From NCBI GenBank assembly GCA_964058805.1, contig CAXKVV010000167.1, positions 27,524 to 91,523 of the forward strand: 64,000 bases of DNA, in the 5' to 3' direction. Made by a program: the position numbers and the translations under genes. Below are positions 47,153-57,647 of this stretch, piece after piece. The notes beneath the pieces were generated by a model that was given only the letters and a program-made list of their open reading frames with translations, was not told the origin of the DNA and did no database searches. Origin of the DNA: Schoenoplectus triqueter (Eukaryota > Streptophyta > Magnoliopsida > Poales > Cyperaceae). Numbering within the stretch: the stretch's first letter is position 1; every line of letters begins with the position of its first letter.

Positions 47153-47478
47153 GGGATCGGTTGATAATGGGTTATTTTGACAACCTTGACAATTGGGTTC
47201 TAAATAAATCTTTAAAATGAAAAAAAAATTATAAATGTGTTATTCTACCTAGAGATTGATGGTCATTCAAATTTTATACAATGTCATTATCATTTGATAG
47301 TCTATCAAATACCATCAAATTTTCATGCAATTTATATTCCAATTTAAAGGTCTTTGATGAACTATCAAATAATAATGAAATTAAATAAAATTTGAAAGAT
47401 CATCAATCTATTGGTAGAAAAATACATCTAGAACCTCATTGTCAAAGTTGTTAAAATAACCCATTGTCAACCGATCCC
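47153..47478. mobile_element. Mutator-type MITE, TTGACAATGGGTTATTTTGACA family, copy 2
   Basis: GGGATCGGTTGATAATGGGT at the left and ACCCATTGTCAACCGATCCC at the right are inverted. Interior matches copies at 41745 and 48206. No target duplication could be read here, so the edges may be a few bases off. Confidence 0.7.
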
Positions 47479-48196
47479 TTCCCAACTCTAAATATGATTT
47501 AAATCAACACTGTAATTTTTTATTACCTGGATATGTTGATAGCATATTAATTAGAAACATTTAAAATTTTGATTTTCTGATGATCATCATATAAATTTAA
47601 AAACATCAATAGAGAACATGCTGATATCCTATTTTTATAATTTGTTGTGTGCATTCGAGTTATGACATACTCACAAGTGTATGTAAATTAAAATGAATTT
47701 CTTGTTAATATAATATAATATACCTTTCCTGAAATAACATTTATATGACAAATGCTCTTTGCAGCGCACAAACAATTAAAATACCCTAGATAACTGATTT
47801 CTTTTTGGTACATATGCTGGCTAGGGAAGATAGAAGATATACTGAGAGCACGAGACCTTATATTACTGTAGGCTAACCTATAACAGATGGGTGTCGTTAA
47901 TTGTCATGAGGTTATCCCCATGCAATTAAAGGGAAAAAGGAAATAGATTGTGAAGAACAAAAAGTGAGGGAATAAAGAGGAAAGAATAAAAGCAAGCATA
48001 TGTAATGTAGGCATGCCCATGAGATGTTTGTCTTCGGGCCTAAAAGACACAAAATAGCACAAAAAAACCTCTCTATCGTCCTCTGTGTACCTCTCTCTCC
48101 CACTTGATTGGGGTGATAATACTAACAAAGAGAATCCATTCTCGCTTTGCCTCTTTAAAAGGAGAGCACAACTCAGATAAGTGAGAAAAGAGGCAT
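47479..48196. other. Intergenic
   Basis: No gene recognised; a minus-strand frame at 47904-48128 is low-information. Confidence 0.35.
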
Positions 48197-48205
48197 TTTT
48201 TTCAA

Positions 48206-48599
48206 GAGAAGGTATCAGTTGACAATGGTTTATTTTGACAACTTGATAATGGATCTCTAAATAAATAGAAAATTATCTTAAAAATGGAAAAAAATATTAT
48301 AAATGTGTTCTTTTACCTTTAGATTGATGGTTATTTAAATTTCATACAATTTCATTATCATTTGATAGTCCATCAAAGACTATTAAATTAAAACCGTTGT
48401 AAATTGTATGAAAAATTGATGGTCTTTAATGGACTATCAAATGATAATTAATTTACATAAAATTTGAATGACCATAAATCTAAAAGTAGAAAAACACATC
48501 TATAAAAGTTTTTCCATTTTTAAGATTTGTTTTTTGTATTTATTTAGAGATTCATTGTCAAAGCTGTCAAAATAACCCATTGTCAATGAATCCCCACTC
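48206..48599. mobile_element. Mutator-type MITE, same family, copy 3
   Basis: 394 bp from GAGAAGGTATCAGTTGACAA to TTGTCAATGAATCCCCACTC. Perfect 9-bp duplications TTTTTTCAA at 48197-48205 and 48600-48608 identify the Mutator superfamily. Inner hairpin arms pair around GATAGTCCATCAAA / TTTAATGGACTATC. Confidence 0.88.
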
Positions 48600-48935
48600 T
48601 TTTTTCAAATTGGTCCAACAAAGTTGAATTTATAAAATAAAACTATGCAAAAGCCAGCTTGTTCTCTCTCTCTCTATCTTTCAAATTGAATCTGTTATAA
48701 ATGAAGCGCATTTGACACTGGAGTCGACATCTTTTTGGGGAGTAAATTAACACATCTCCTGGACTAATGTGTTAAAAGCAAACATATTCTGACAATCTGA
48801 CTGTGGATACAACCCATCTTCCTGGATTTTTTTTTCAACAATTAACAAAAACTATATAAAGCTAGATATTTCGTTAACATGATAAAATAGCTAGGCACCG
48901 TGTCCATGCAATGATTTGACATTTTATTCCATGTC

Positions 48936-49762
48936 AAGGAATCTCAAAAAACAACATATTATATCCTAATTAAATGTTCATCAAGTTTTATAATATTATT
49001 GTTTAGGGAAGGGTTCACTTGACAATGGTAATTATCTTGACAATCTTGGCAATCTTGTTTAGAAGAACATATCCATCACATATTTTCTATTTTTAAGATT
49101 TGTTTAGTATTTATTTGAAAAATGATTGTCAAAATTATCAAAACAACCCATTGTCAAGTGATCCCCACACTATTGTTTATATGTATATAATATAACTATA
49201 TAAAGCATATAAATATATTATAAATAAATGCTAATTTGATTTGCTTTCATGAAAGAAAAGACAAAAGAACGTACAATAATTCCTAATAATGTGAACAGGA
49301 ACACCAAAAGTGCCTCTCAAAGTTACAAGGAAACTCAAAAAACAATATATTGTATGCGATTTAAATGTTTTTCAAATTTTATAATTAGAGGGATTATTGT
49401 TTATATGTATATAATATAACTATATAAAGTATATAAATATATTATAAGTAAATGCTAATTTGATTTGCTTTCAAGAAAGAAAAGACAAAAGAACGTACAT
49501 GAATTCTTAATAATGTGAACAGGAACACCAAAGTGCCTCTCCAAGTTACAAGGAATCTAAAAATAACAATATATTATATCCTACTTAAATATTTATCAAT
49601 TTTTATAATTAGAGGGATAATTGTTTATTTGTATATAATATAACTATATAAATTATATAAATATATTATAAATAAATGCTAATTAGATTTGCTTTCAAGA
49701 AAGAAAAGACAAAAGAACGTACAAGAATTTCTAATAATGAACAGGAACACCAAAGTGCCTAA
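48936..49762 (+). repeat. Three-unit tandem repeat, about 220 bp, one unit interrupted
   Basis: Units begin AAGGAATCTCAAAA (about 48936), AAGGAAACTCAAAA (about 49327) and AAGGAATCTAAAAA (about 49550). Each contains ATTGTTTATATGTATATAAT, a TTTGCTTTCA(A)GAAAG block and GAACAGGAACACCAAA. Unit 1 carries an inserted MITE (49006-49170). Confidence 0.85.
49006..49170. mobile_element. Mutator-type MITE, same family, copy 4, with empty-site evidence
   Basis: 165 bp from GGGAAGGGTTCACTTGACAA to TTGTCAAGTGATCCCCACAC, flanked by perfect 9-bp duplications TATTGTTTA (48997-49005 and 49171-49179). The uninterrupted sequence ATTATTGTTTATATG exists in tandem unit 2 (near 49390), showing directly what the site looked like before insertion. 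Confidence 0.9.
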
Positions 49763-50687
49763 TCACCACATGTCATATATACATGTAAGAGGAGTTAGAG
49801 ATGAGGGTAGAAAAACCTAACCCTTTAGTTTGGACACCCCCCCCCCCCCCCTTCAAGATTCATGTGGGGATAAGTGTAGGGTTTTTCGTTTGTGTGCTAT
49901 TCCTTGGCATTTACTTGCATTCCTTAGTATCCTAAGCTGATACATTGTCCCCCATTAGCGTACCAATTGCATGTCTATCAAGCCATGCACCCTCTCTCTT
50001 TGTACAGTTTTCCATGTCACTTGAAAGCACGTACGTTCCCCATTTTTAGAAAAAAGAGACCTTTATTTTGTCCCTATCTGTGTCCCCCACATTCACCTGG
50101 TATCTTATAACTTATTTAATTAGCTAGATATATATGCATGCATCATGCATGCACCGGATTTTGAGTGGGAAAACACATGCAGTAGATTTTGATTTAGAAA
50201 CAATAATGGAATATTTCTTGCATATATGATATGACATAAATTATCGTTTTAAAAAAGTTGGAAAAGGGATTCTATATATTCTTGCCGGGCTAAAACTAAT
50301 TGGGTATCTAGCTACTACATATCTACGCAAATAAATTTACTTATTTTCAGTATCAAGGCAATGAACCTTTGGGATTGGCAGTGCCGTATATACAAATGGC
50401 ATGCATGTATGCTTTTATATGTTACCCCCCTAATAACAATAAAATTATGGCTACATCTGAGAAACTACTACGCTTAAATATTTAGTAGATATCTCTTGAT
50501 CAAATCCCAATATGCAATTAATCTCCCCAAGTCACACGGATTAGATTGTTTTTAATGAACCACATGAAATCTAAAAAAAATTATCCGATATTCCTTAACT
50601 TGCATCATATGACTAGAGATTAATTACTTCATGAAATCAACATATATACAAATTCACATTTGTACATGATCAATTTTATCTCATGAC
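49763..50687. other. Intergenic AT-rich stretch
   Basis: No gene recognised. A poly-C run of about 16-17 lies near 49836. Confidence 0.4.
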
Positions 50688-51222
50688 AAACACTACAACA
50701 GAAAGGATCTTTGCTAACACTCAATTACTAATGATTTATTAAGAAAACCGTTAGTATGAAAGGTCGGTGATATTTTAGTAATATTTGATAATATTTTGCT
50801 AATGGTTATTATAAAAAATCGTTACTGAAATCTATGTTTTTTAGGATTATTGCGGAAGAACTTTTAATAACAGTTTTGTGGAAAGATCGTTACTAAATAT
50901 CACAAATTAATAATGATTTTCTTATAAAAACCGTTACTGATTGTTTTAATAACGGTTTTGTTATATAAACCATTATAAATTCTTTTTTAAAAAATCGTTG
51001 CCCTAGCTAGTGCTGATTTTCCTAAAAACTTATATTTTCTGTCCCAGTGGATCTTCGAGCTTGATCTTCCCTCTGCCTTTGTTATTTATTGTTGTTCTTC
51101 TAGTTTGCTGATCAACCTTTACTCTGCCCCTTTAAGCTTCTTGTTGTTGCTCTCTTCTTCATCTTTCTCAATAATTTCAGGTATATCTCTCACTTTAATT
51201 TACTATATATATATATATATAT

Positions 51223-51624
51223 AGAGTGAGGCTATGGTGCTTCGCGAAGCACAAAACCTCCCGTGCTTCGCGTCCGTATCTCGAATTTGAAAGTTCATAC
51301 GCTCAATCCAAACCGTTGAACATGATCTTCATATTGAAATATCTTTGGAGATCAAATTTTATATTTTTTTGAATTTTTTTGCTATTTTTTAAATGAGTAT
51401 AAAATTTGCTGATCTAACGATTTCCGCACCATCCAAAACTAGCGATTTTGTACCCATCTAAAAAATAGCAAAAAAATTCAAAAAAATATAAATTTTGATC
51501 TCCAAAGATAGTTCAATATGAAGATCATGTTCAACGGTTTGGATCGGGCATATGAACTTTCAAAATTTGAGATACGGACGCGAAGCATGGGAGGTTTTGT
51601 GCTTCGCGAAGCACCATAGCCTCA

Positions 51625-51628
<4 letters not shown>
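51223..51628. mobile_element. Foldback MITE, GAGGCTATGGTGCTTCGCGAAGC family, copy inside CACTA B
   Basis: 406 bp of near-perfect palindrome: AGAGTGAGGCTATGGTGCTT at the left and its exact inverse at the right, with arms of about 200 bp. (TA)n on both sides. Almost base-for-base identical to 57195-57599. Confidence 0.9.
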
Positions 51629-51659
<31 letters not shown>

Positions 51660-51775
51660 ATTAGCATTATTTGTATGAAATTGATTAATTATATATATAT
51701 TATGAATATATATATATATAATTAATTAATAGTATTGTCATATAGGATTAATTTATCAGAATTTTAAGATAATTT

Positions 51776-51896
51776 AGGACTCATTGGATGCTTTTCGTTG
51801 TCAACCTCCCGGAAGATCTTGTTTATGTCTTGAATCCTATTAATCATGACGTAAGTGGGTTGAAAATCCAGAATCTACTCAATATGTGAGTTTTTC
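51776..51896 (+). pseudogene. Ulp1/C48 protease-like fragment of CACTA B
   Basis: About 35 codons read HWMLFVVNLPEDLVYVLNPI from 51783 onward, then a stop. HW(ML)LxVxxP..xVYxL(D/N)P is the motif around the catalytic His of Ulp1-type cysteine peptidases carried by many plant CACTA and Mutator elements. Here the usual Asp after VYxL is Asn, and the frame ends soon after, so it is a remnant. Confidence 0.55.
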
Positions 51897-52173
51897 CATT
51901 TGAACTCTAATATAAAAATTATGTATAAAACTTACTTGTACTAATATTATAAATATATTATAGGGCATTACGACATTATTTGATGACAGTAAAGAACAAG
52001 AACAAGAAAAATACATGATTCACTTATAAGAGACTTATATTACAATTTACACCTATTTAAAATAAAATTCAAATATTAGGGATTTTGAGTAAAAATAATA
52101 TGGCTATCTTTTTATTTTAGAGTCCAACACAAGCCGGCGGTAAAGATGATAAGTCAAAATCACATATATATTC

Positions 52174-53551
52174 TGATAGGATTTGGTATCTAAAACTATA
52201 CCATTTTACCCTTTTATGCATATTTTAGTTCAATTAGTTGATTTAGTTTGGATATTGCACAAAGTTCGAGATACTGCCATGGTTTCTTTGATTTCAGGAC
52301 TTTTGGAGCATTTTGGGAATATTTGGATGAAAATGGAGTAAGCTAGACGCAACTAGAACAACGAAGATCTTGCTGGAGAAAAACTGCATGAACCTTTTGA
52401 CCCAAAAAGTTATCTTTTCGGGTCGAAAAGAGCTCTCTGTCAAGAAACCGCGTGAACTTTTTGGGTCAAAATCTTTTCTTTTTGGGCCGTAAAGAGCGGT
52501 TCTGTTTCACCCCTGAAAGCATCCCTTCGCCCCAGAAGGCTCCAGATTCGATTTTAAATAGAAGAGAACACCTCCAAAGAGGGATAACCGCCCTAGGATA
52601 GATCTGAGAGGAGTTTTTCAGTTTTTTTGAGAGTTTTGGAGAGAGGAGAAGAAGAATAGAAAGGAGAAAAGGAGAGAAAAAGAGTAGAGAAGAAGAGATT
52701 GGATTGATCAACTGGTTTCATTATTTTCTATGCTTTTGAACTCTTTTAATTTCTGAATTTTATTTGTGCCTTAGCCATGATCGGCTAAGGATTCTTCTAG
52801 GGTAGATTAGGGATGTAATTGAAACTCTTGGCATGATTAGTTGATATTTTTACCGCATATATTCTTGTTTATTTTATGATCTATTCTTTATTTCAATTGA
52901 ATGTGAAGACTTAATCGAAATCACATGAAACCCTAGGATTCGGTATTTTCAATCGAGATGTTGAATATTTAGTCCTGACCATAAAGAATAGGGTATTAGA
53001 TAGGCTAAGTACCGAGAGGTGACGCACGTCCTATACGGGCTTGACCTAATTGTTTAGGGAATTGTACCAAGTACCGAGAGGTGACGAACGGTTTTCTAGA
53101 TTAATTAGGACAGTATAACTTAATGACCTTAGATTAGGATAACCATACCGAGAGGTAACGGGTATTGTAATTTAAGGATGGTATAAACATAGAGATATCC
53201 CTTTGTACCAACATTTCAAACTGTGCCTTCATAATTAAAAGAACAAATTCGATAATCAATTAATCATGTCATTAGTGGATATTAACCCCTATGAACCCTA
53301 ATTTCTCGTATCTGTCAAAAAACCCAGATTTTACCTTAAGAGTTTAGTTTAATTACCTTAAACAAACCTTCTGAACAAACAAACCAATTCATTTATTCAT
53401 TCTTTTACTAAATTAGATTGTTAGGTCAGATTTTATATTTCGAATTGTCCCTGTGGAGACGAACCTTAAGTACTGCTCGACTAGGTTGTACACTTGCAAC
53501 CGAACCGAGTAATAACTAGGGATTTATTACTTGTGTGTAGAAACCACATCA
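52174..53551 (+). mobile_element. Putative Ty3/Gypsy LTR (1378 bp) inside CACTA B
   Basis: Begins TGATAGGATTTGGTATCTAA and ends GTAGAAACCACATCA, so the ends are TG...CA. It is followed by AGTTTTTGGC, which could be the start of a TGGCGCC primer-binding site cut off after four bases. A TTTAAATAG box lies near 52552. TACCGAGAGGTGACG occurs three times (about 53010, 53071 and 53146). No second LTR was found, and the LTR call rests on these features. Confidence 0.55.
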
Positions 53552-54712
53552 AGTTTTTGGCAAACTCCAGTCTTTTCGGCTCAAGCTGACGGTGGATTGG
53601 AGGATGTGCTTAATCTCACGGTTTGAGATTTCAACTTGGCCACTTGTTTGCGGATGATATGGTATTGCAACTTTGTGTTTTACCCCATACTTCCCCATGA
53701 GACTTGCAAAGGATTGGTTTATGAAGTGAGATCCTCCATCGCTAATCACCACTCTCGGAACACCGAACCTTAGAAAAATCACCTTTTGGAAAAGGCGTTT
53801 GACTGTTTTTGAATCGGCTTCGGGGCTCGGTATCGCTTCTACCCACTTTGACACATAATCGACTGCTACAAGGATGAATTTGTTGTTGCATGAGCTCGGA
53901 AAGGGTCCCATGAAATCAATGCCCCATACATCGAACAATTCGACTTCTAAAATGCTTTGTTGAGGCATCTCATGTCGCTTGGTTATGCTTCCCATCCTTT
54001 GGCATTTGTCGCAAGAGATAACAAACGTCCTTGCATCCTTGAAAAGGGTCGGCCAATAAAAAACCGGCTTGTAGGACTTTGGCGGCCGTTTTGTTGGTTG
54101 AAGCATGTCCGCCGTAGGGTGATGAATGACAATGGTAGAGAATCGATTGTACCTCCTCGTGTGGAATGCATCGTCTGTGGATCCTATCAACACCAAGCTT
54201 GAAAAGGTACGAGTCATCCCAATAGTAATGCTTGGTATCCGCAAAGAATTTCTTTCGGGAATGGTATGTGAGGTTTGGTGGTAGAGCTCCACATGCGAGA
54301 AAATTAGCAATATCCGCGAACCACGAGTATTCGATTTTACCCACTTGGTAGAGCTGCTCATCGGCAAAAGAGTCATCTATGGGCAAGTCTTCATTTGGTT
54401 CAGGTTTGATTCGCGAAAGGTGGTCCGCTACAAGATTTTCGGTGCCCTTCTTGTCTCTTATCTTCAGGTCAAATTCTTGGAGTAATAGGATCCAACGAAT
54501 GAGACGAGGTTTGGCATCTTTCTTTGTGAGAAGATAGCGAACTGCGACATGATCCGTGTAGACTATCACCTTCGATCCAACTAGGTAAGGTCTGAACTTG
54601 TTGATGGCGAAAACTACCGCGAGTAGCTCCTTTTCTGTTGTGGTGTAGTTGACTTGAGCCATATCTAGAACCTTGCTTGCATAATAGATGACAAATGGCT
54701 TCTTGTCAAAAG
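53552..54712 (-). pseudogene. Athila-like Ty3/Gypsy pol fragment, inverted relative to the LTR
   Basis: Read on the minus strand from 54712: [14 protein letters not shown], an RNase H segment ([23 protein letters not shown]), VADHLSR, then the integrase zinc site ([10 protein letters not shown] ... CDKCQR) and core ([44 protein letters not shown]), ending abruptly after RKDWS near 53561. VADHLSR and the [10 protein letters not shown] style are typical of the Athila lineage. One extra base in an A/T run at about 54057 shifts the frame between AGF and YWP. Reverse transcriptase, gag and the C-terminal integrase are missing. Catalytic residues in the remaining integrase look intact, but the fragment is dead. 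Confidence 0.88.
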
Positions 54713-55566
54713 AGTGCGGTTATTATGTCATGAGATTAATGCATAACATAATAACCAACTACAATGTTGCAGAAAAGTTGCCTAAGGTTTGAAAAAATTA
54801 ACTTATTTCAATAAAAAATTTAACTTATTAATTGTAATTATTAATTTTATTTCAACTTAAATTTAATGAATTTTATATTCTCTTTCAATATATAGGTTAT
54901 CGCACCGGGACCGGCATAATATGAGCAAATTTAATTGAGGAGGTAAAACAAATTGTTATTAAATTCATTACGAAAAATGTATGATTTATATTATATTTTT
55001 GTGTTGTAAGGATGATGAACGAATTGGCTAATATAAATAACTTTATGTGATTAATTTGTGATGGTTTTTTTTGAGTTTTTTGGTTTTGATAATTTTTTGT
55101 GCATTATGTTTGTGTATATTGTGTGAAAGTTTCTACTTGTGTATATATTGCTAGCATTTAAAGGCTGGCCACACATAAACAGATTGCTCCAAAAAAAATC
55201 AATAACGGTTTTTATGAATAAACTGTTACTAAAGACAAAAAAAATCAGTAACAAATTAGTAACGATTTTTATCTATAAACCGTTATCAAACAAAATTTCG
55301 CTAGCATAATCAATAACGATTTTTAACAAAAAATCATTACTGATTCTCAAATTTCAGTAGCGGTTTTTACTAAAAACCGTTACTGAAGGTCTCCCGAACC
55401 AACTAAAATGCCACACAATTTAATAACAGTTCTTATATAATTTTAAAAACCCTCATTCAATAACGGCTCATGAACTGTTATTAAATGGTAAAAATAATCG
55501 TTACTGATTCTTTTTTTTGCGATAGTGAAATTAAATAATCCAATCTGTAATTGAGAGATCGATATG

Positions 55567-55600
<34 letters not shown>

Positions 55601-55603
<3 letters not shown>

Positions 55604-56298
55604 TTTGGCTACGGTGATTCTATAAGCACTTCGGCCAAGTACTTATGGCTCGAATTTAAAAATCTCGCGTCCAAAATTTAAATTTAAATAGCTTAAAAAA
55701 TATCATATCATAATCTGGTAGATTATCAATTTTCATCATGTTTGGAGTTAGTTTACTATGCTTAATGATTTTTGAAAGATAACAACATTTGGCCTATAAA
55801 AATGGATATTTTTAATTATTTTTAGGACCATCATTTAAAAATTATTAAGCATAGTAAACTAACTCTAAATTTGATGAAAATTGATAATCTACTAGATTAT
55901 GATATGAGGAATCTTTTGAGATATTTAAATTAAAAATTTAATTTTTCATGCTCCAAATTTTAATTTAAGAAGCTCAATAAAATCTTTATATCATAATCTT
56001 CTAGAATACTATTTTTTATCGTGTTTGGAGTTGGTTTACTATACTTAATGATTTTTCGAAAGTAATCATTTTTGACATAGAAATTTTATTATTTTTCTAT
56101 TATTTTAGGGCTATCTTTCAAAAAAATCATTAAGTATAGTAAATTAAATTCAAACATAATAAAAAATAGTATTCTATAAGATTATAATATAAAGATTTTA
56201 TTGAGCTACTTAAATTGAAATTCTGAGCATGAAATATTAAATTTTGGACTAGTAGTATTTCGACCGAAGTGCTTCTGGAAGCACGATAGACAAATTCT
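55601..56298. mobile_element. Foldback MITE with two internal hairpins, AAGCACTTCGGCC family
   Basis: Ends GAGTTTGGCTACGGTGATTC and GAAGCACGATAGACAAATTCTC are loosely inverted, with AGCACTTCGGCC and its inverse near each end. Inside are two successive hairpins, about 55670-55930 and 55950-56230. Each has GTTTACTATNCTTAATGATTTTT in one arm and its inverse in the other. At about 700 bp it is nearly twice the usual size. GA and TA tracts flank it. Confidence 0.65.
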
Positions 56299-56397
56299 CT
56301 CTCTCTCTATATATATATATATAATCAATTGTTTAATTCCAGTACTAACTGCATTAATATTTACTAGATAGATTAATTAAATTACCATATATATATA

Positions 56398-56528
56398 GTT
56401 TGTCTCCGACGCTTTCAGTAGCACATCCGTCGAAACGCCAATGGTCCAAATTTTAATTTTTATGCTCAAAATTTCAATTTAAGTAACTCAATAATCTCTA
56501 TATCATAATCTTATAGAATACTATTTTT
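56398..56528. mobile_element. Foldback MITE, AGTTTGTCT...AGCAC family, left arm only
   Basis: AGTTTGTCTCCGACGCTTTCAGTAGCAC matches the arm of 58481-58891 and breaks off at about 56528, where hAT-type family sequence begins. Confidence 0.6.
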
Positions 56529-56780
56529 GAAGTAATTTTGTGATTTAGTAGTAATTAGAGCTTAATAATACACTACTTAAGATTAATTATAAAAAATCAA
56601 TATTTAATTGCTTACAATTATATAAAGATAATTAATAAAATATTTAATTATATTATACGGGTCGACCCCTGAACCGGCCTGGTCGGATATGGGTCAAAAA
56701 AAATTTATCCATATCTAAATGGTTCGGATTCGGGTCAGGTCAAAAAATAATAAAATAATATGAGCCAACCCGAACCCGAA
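56529..56780. mobile_element. Internal fragment of the hAT-type family, copy 4
   Basis: GAAGTAATTTTGTGATTTAG through GGGTCGACCC... to CAACCCGAACCCGAA matches the interior and right subterminal zone of the family. Both termini and the target duplication are missing. Confidence 0.65.
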
Positions 56781-56788
56781 TATATATA

Positions 56789-57170
56789 TATTAGAGATAT
56801 CGTGAACTTAACTAAAAAACATAATAAATCATCTCAAAATTTTAATTTATCATTCTCATTAAATTTTTTATATAAAAATCTCATGGGATATAAGAATTTG
56901 GACCGTTTTGAGTTTTTTAAGTTATGGTTTTTAATTTTTCAAAATCACCTCTAAAAATAATAATAATATATTCAATACTTGAACATCATTTTAAAAAATT
57001 AAAAATAGTGACTTAAAAAGCTCAAAACACTCCAAATTTTTGCATCCCATGAGATTTTTTATATAAAGAATTTAATGAGAATGATAAATTAAAATTTTGA
57101 GATGATTTAATATGTTTTTTGAGTTAAGCTCACGGAAGACCTCATTGAGCTTAAGCTCACGGTATATCCA
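56789..57170. mobile_element. Foldback MITE, CGTGAGCTTAAGCTCACG family, left end shortened
   Basis: Left TCGTGAACTTAACTAAAAAAC lacks the terminal dyad; the right end GAGCTTAAGCTCACGGTATATCC keeps it. The long AT-rich arms pair. TA tracts on both sides. Confidence 0.75.
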
Positions 57171-57194
57171 TTATATATATATATATATATATAT

Positions 57195-57598
57195 AGAGTG
57201 AGGCTATGGTGCTTCGCGAAGCACAAAACCTCCCGTGCTTCGCGTCCGTATCTCGAATTTGAAAGTTCATACGCTCGATCCAAACCGTTGAACATGATCT
57301 TCATATTGAAATATCTTTGGAGATCAAATTTTATATTTTTTTGAATTTTTTTGCTATTTTTTAAATGAGTATAAAATTTGCTGATCTAACGATTTCTGCA
57401 CCATCCAAAACTAGCGATTTTGTACCCATCTAAAAAATAGCAAAAAAATTCAAAAAAATATAAATTTTGATCTCCAAAGATAGTTCAATATGAAGATCAT
57501 GTTTAACGGTTTGGATCGGGCGTATGAACTTTCAAATTCGAGATACGGACGCGAAGCACGGGAGGTTTTGTGCTTCGCGAAGCACCATAGCCTCACTC

Positions 57599-57599
<1 letters not shown>
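57195..57599. mobile_element. Foldback MITE, GAGGCTATGGTGCTTCGCGAAGC family, second young copy
   Basis: 405 bp, near-perfect palindrome, differing from 51223-51628 at only a handful of bases. Open frames on both strands here (one per arm, both starting MKIMFNGLDRAYELSN) are identical because the arms are inverted copies; they are not genes. Confidence 0.9.

Positions 57600-57645
<46 letters not shown>

Positions 57646-57647
<2 letters not shown>

Larger units (their letters stand above)
50691..55527. mobile_element. CACTA element B, complete ends, nested insertions
   Basis: 4837 bp from CACTACAACAGAAAGG to TTTTTGCGATAGTG, flanked by the 3-bp duplication AAA (50688-50690 and 55528-55530), as expected for CACTA. 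Both ends are filled with AATAACGGTTTT/AAAACCGTTA words in both orientations. Its interior holds a foldback MITE, a Ulp1-like fragment, a putative LTR and an inverted Ty3/Gypsy pol fragment. It has no TNP2 remnant that I can see, so it would depend on a transposase made elsewhere. Family shared with element A. Confidence 0.85.
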
